Part shown: piece after piece, positions 62,876 through 64,000 of the stretch
Layout of the letters: each line of letters starts with the position of its first letter
Position numbering within the stretch: the first letter of the stretch is position 1
Assembly (NCBI GenBank): GCA_030268105.1
Contig: BSDZ01000049.1
Location: 62,001 to 126,000 of the forward strand
DNA length: 64,000 bases
Direction of reading: 5' to 3'
Source of the DNA: Volvox africanus
Lineage: Eukaryota; Chlorophyta; Chlorophyceae; Chlamydomonadales; Volvocaceae
The notes under the pieces: model-generated
The model's input: the letters and a program-made list of their open reading frames with translations, nothing else
Databases searched by the model: none
What the model was told of the DNA's origin: nothing
Translations under genes and position numbers: made by a program

Positions 62876-64000
62876 CACCAGGCTTCAGGCAACCATTCAT
62901 GAGGCCCTCTCCCTGGGACCGACTATAAGTCGGCCCAGCCTGCTATAGCAACCACCAAAGCAGCTACTGTGGGTGAAACTGCCCGTAATGCACTGCTGGC
63001 ATATCAGCTGTGCACCAGCGGGGAATACCCTGGGCAGCAGAAACACAGCCTATCCAGCTCAAGTATGCTCAGGGCCTACACCCGCAACAGGGTAAGATTT
63101 TGAACTGGAAACCTCTCAATGACGGAGTCGTATTGCAAGGAGCGGACCAATCCATCGGTCTATTGTCATGGGGGGCCGGCACCTGTAACTTGGTATGGAA
63201 ATGAATGGATGGCTTGTTTATAGGGAGACGTGACTTTCAGCCAGACTGTGTAGCAGGCTTGCTACAGTGGCAAGCTTGCTAAGTGGGTTATGGGTGGTTG
63301 TGCGTGGTACTATTGTACATGAGTACGTCCCTGCATGCCTGAAGCAGTTAAGTGATGGAGTGGATTGCTGGGCGTGCGTGCACGCATGGTATACATGTGT
63401 GCACTGGATGTGTGGGCCGTGCATGCTCTGGGTTAATGTTTTGACAACAGACCCATCACCAGTCTTCAACGGGTGATATCTATTGGCAATACACATGCCC
63501 CTGATTGTAAGGTCTATGGCTTTGGCAGCGTGCACGTCACATGATTAGAGTACGAGATTTACAATGAGGCTCAACCTCATGGGCCTGCTTCCTGCAAGCC
63601 AGCAACCACACCGTCGGGGAGGGGTCAGTCCCATAGGACCCAGCTACCGGGCACTGCTGTGACAACTCTAGTTACTCATGCTACATCTGGTACATCCCTC
63701 TGCATTCACACAAAAAGGTAATCCTCTCCAACCGACGCCCTCTTCTGATCCCGTCCATTGACACAAACAATTCTAGCCGCTCTCAGAGAGCCAACTCAGC
63801 CACAATTTGAGCCCGGTCAACCAACTTCTGAACGTCCCCTTCAATGCGGTGCTTTTAGGGGTGCTGATGTCCGTGCATTCCCAAGCGTGATGCAGTTGAT
63901 CACCATGCATCATGCTCGTACCACAGGGGCATTTCGTGGTGTTCGGCCCTCCTGCCTGTGAGCAATGCATCACGAATCCCCAAAGCCTCCCCGACAAAGA

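Larger units (their letters stand above)
59225..64000. repeat. Host segment H, copy 3 (continues past the window)
   Basis: Matches H2 from its start to 30077. Differences are scattered substitutions, a 75-bp in-frame loss in the coiled-coil gene, a shorter TG run and a few single-base indels. 59225-60403 and 61501-64000 contain no gene I can support; repeats and the pol III-like site recur as in H2. Confidence 0.88.

Overview
This is eukaryotic nuclear DNA made almost entirely of nested LTR retrotransposons. The evidence is two families of Ty3/gypsy chromoviruses (order PR-RT-RNaseH-IN-chromodomain), tRNA-type primer-binding sites, 5-bp target-site duplications and pyrimidine-rich intron-like sequence. 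The standard genetic code fits the long open frames. A green alga is a plausible host, but this is a guess from the GC-rich intron-like sequence and from a primer site resembling a plant-type initiator tRNA-Met. No bacterial genes, operons or CRISPR arrays were seen.

Family A is 7,472 bp when complete, with LTRs of about 825-832 bp (TGTTGTGC...TACAACA). Family B is 7,167 bp after its insertions are subtracted, with 423-bp LTRs (TGTTGTAT...ATACAACA). Layout: 1-3669 is the 3' part of A1 (+), inserted in B1. 3670-6596 is the 5' part of B1 (-). 6597-8911 is host segment H1, cut short. 8918-10568 is a B pol fragment. 10569-25212 is B2 (-), with A2 (+, 14814-22285, TSD GTATC) inside it. 25213-31319 is host segment H2. 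31320-59224 is B3 (-, TSD ATAAA), containing A3 (+, 32589-53321, TSD CGGAG). A3 itself holds a truncated A4 (-) in its 5' LTR and a complete A5 (-, TSD GAACG) in its 3' LTR. 59225-64000 is host segment H3. All three H copies start at the same B insertion point, so the locus is a tandem duplication of a host segment plus its B element.

Each element encodes Gag (CCHC zinc knuckle) and Pol (protease, RT, RNase H, integrase, GPY/F module, chromodomain). In both families gag and pol are in one frame, separated by a single UAG. Seven nucleotides after the UAG, a 6-bp stem with a 20-nt loop is conserved, and one base pair varies between copies as A-U, G-U and G-C. This is strong sequence evidence for programmed stop-codon readthrough. 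Both families also share a short leader ORF encoding a related peptide. A5 is the only element in the window with every part intact.

The H segment carries an unrecognised coiled-coil protein gene, in three copies that differ by whole-codon repeat changes, and an exon-like piece of a Ski2/Mtr4-type RNA helicase (DEVH motif). H2 also holds a foldback array of modular inverted repeats, in the interval where the tandem-duplication junction must lie if there is one.
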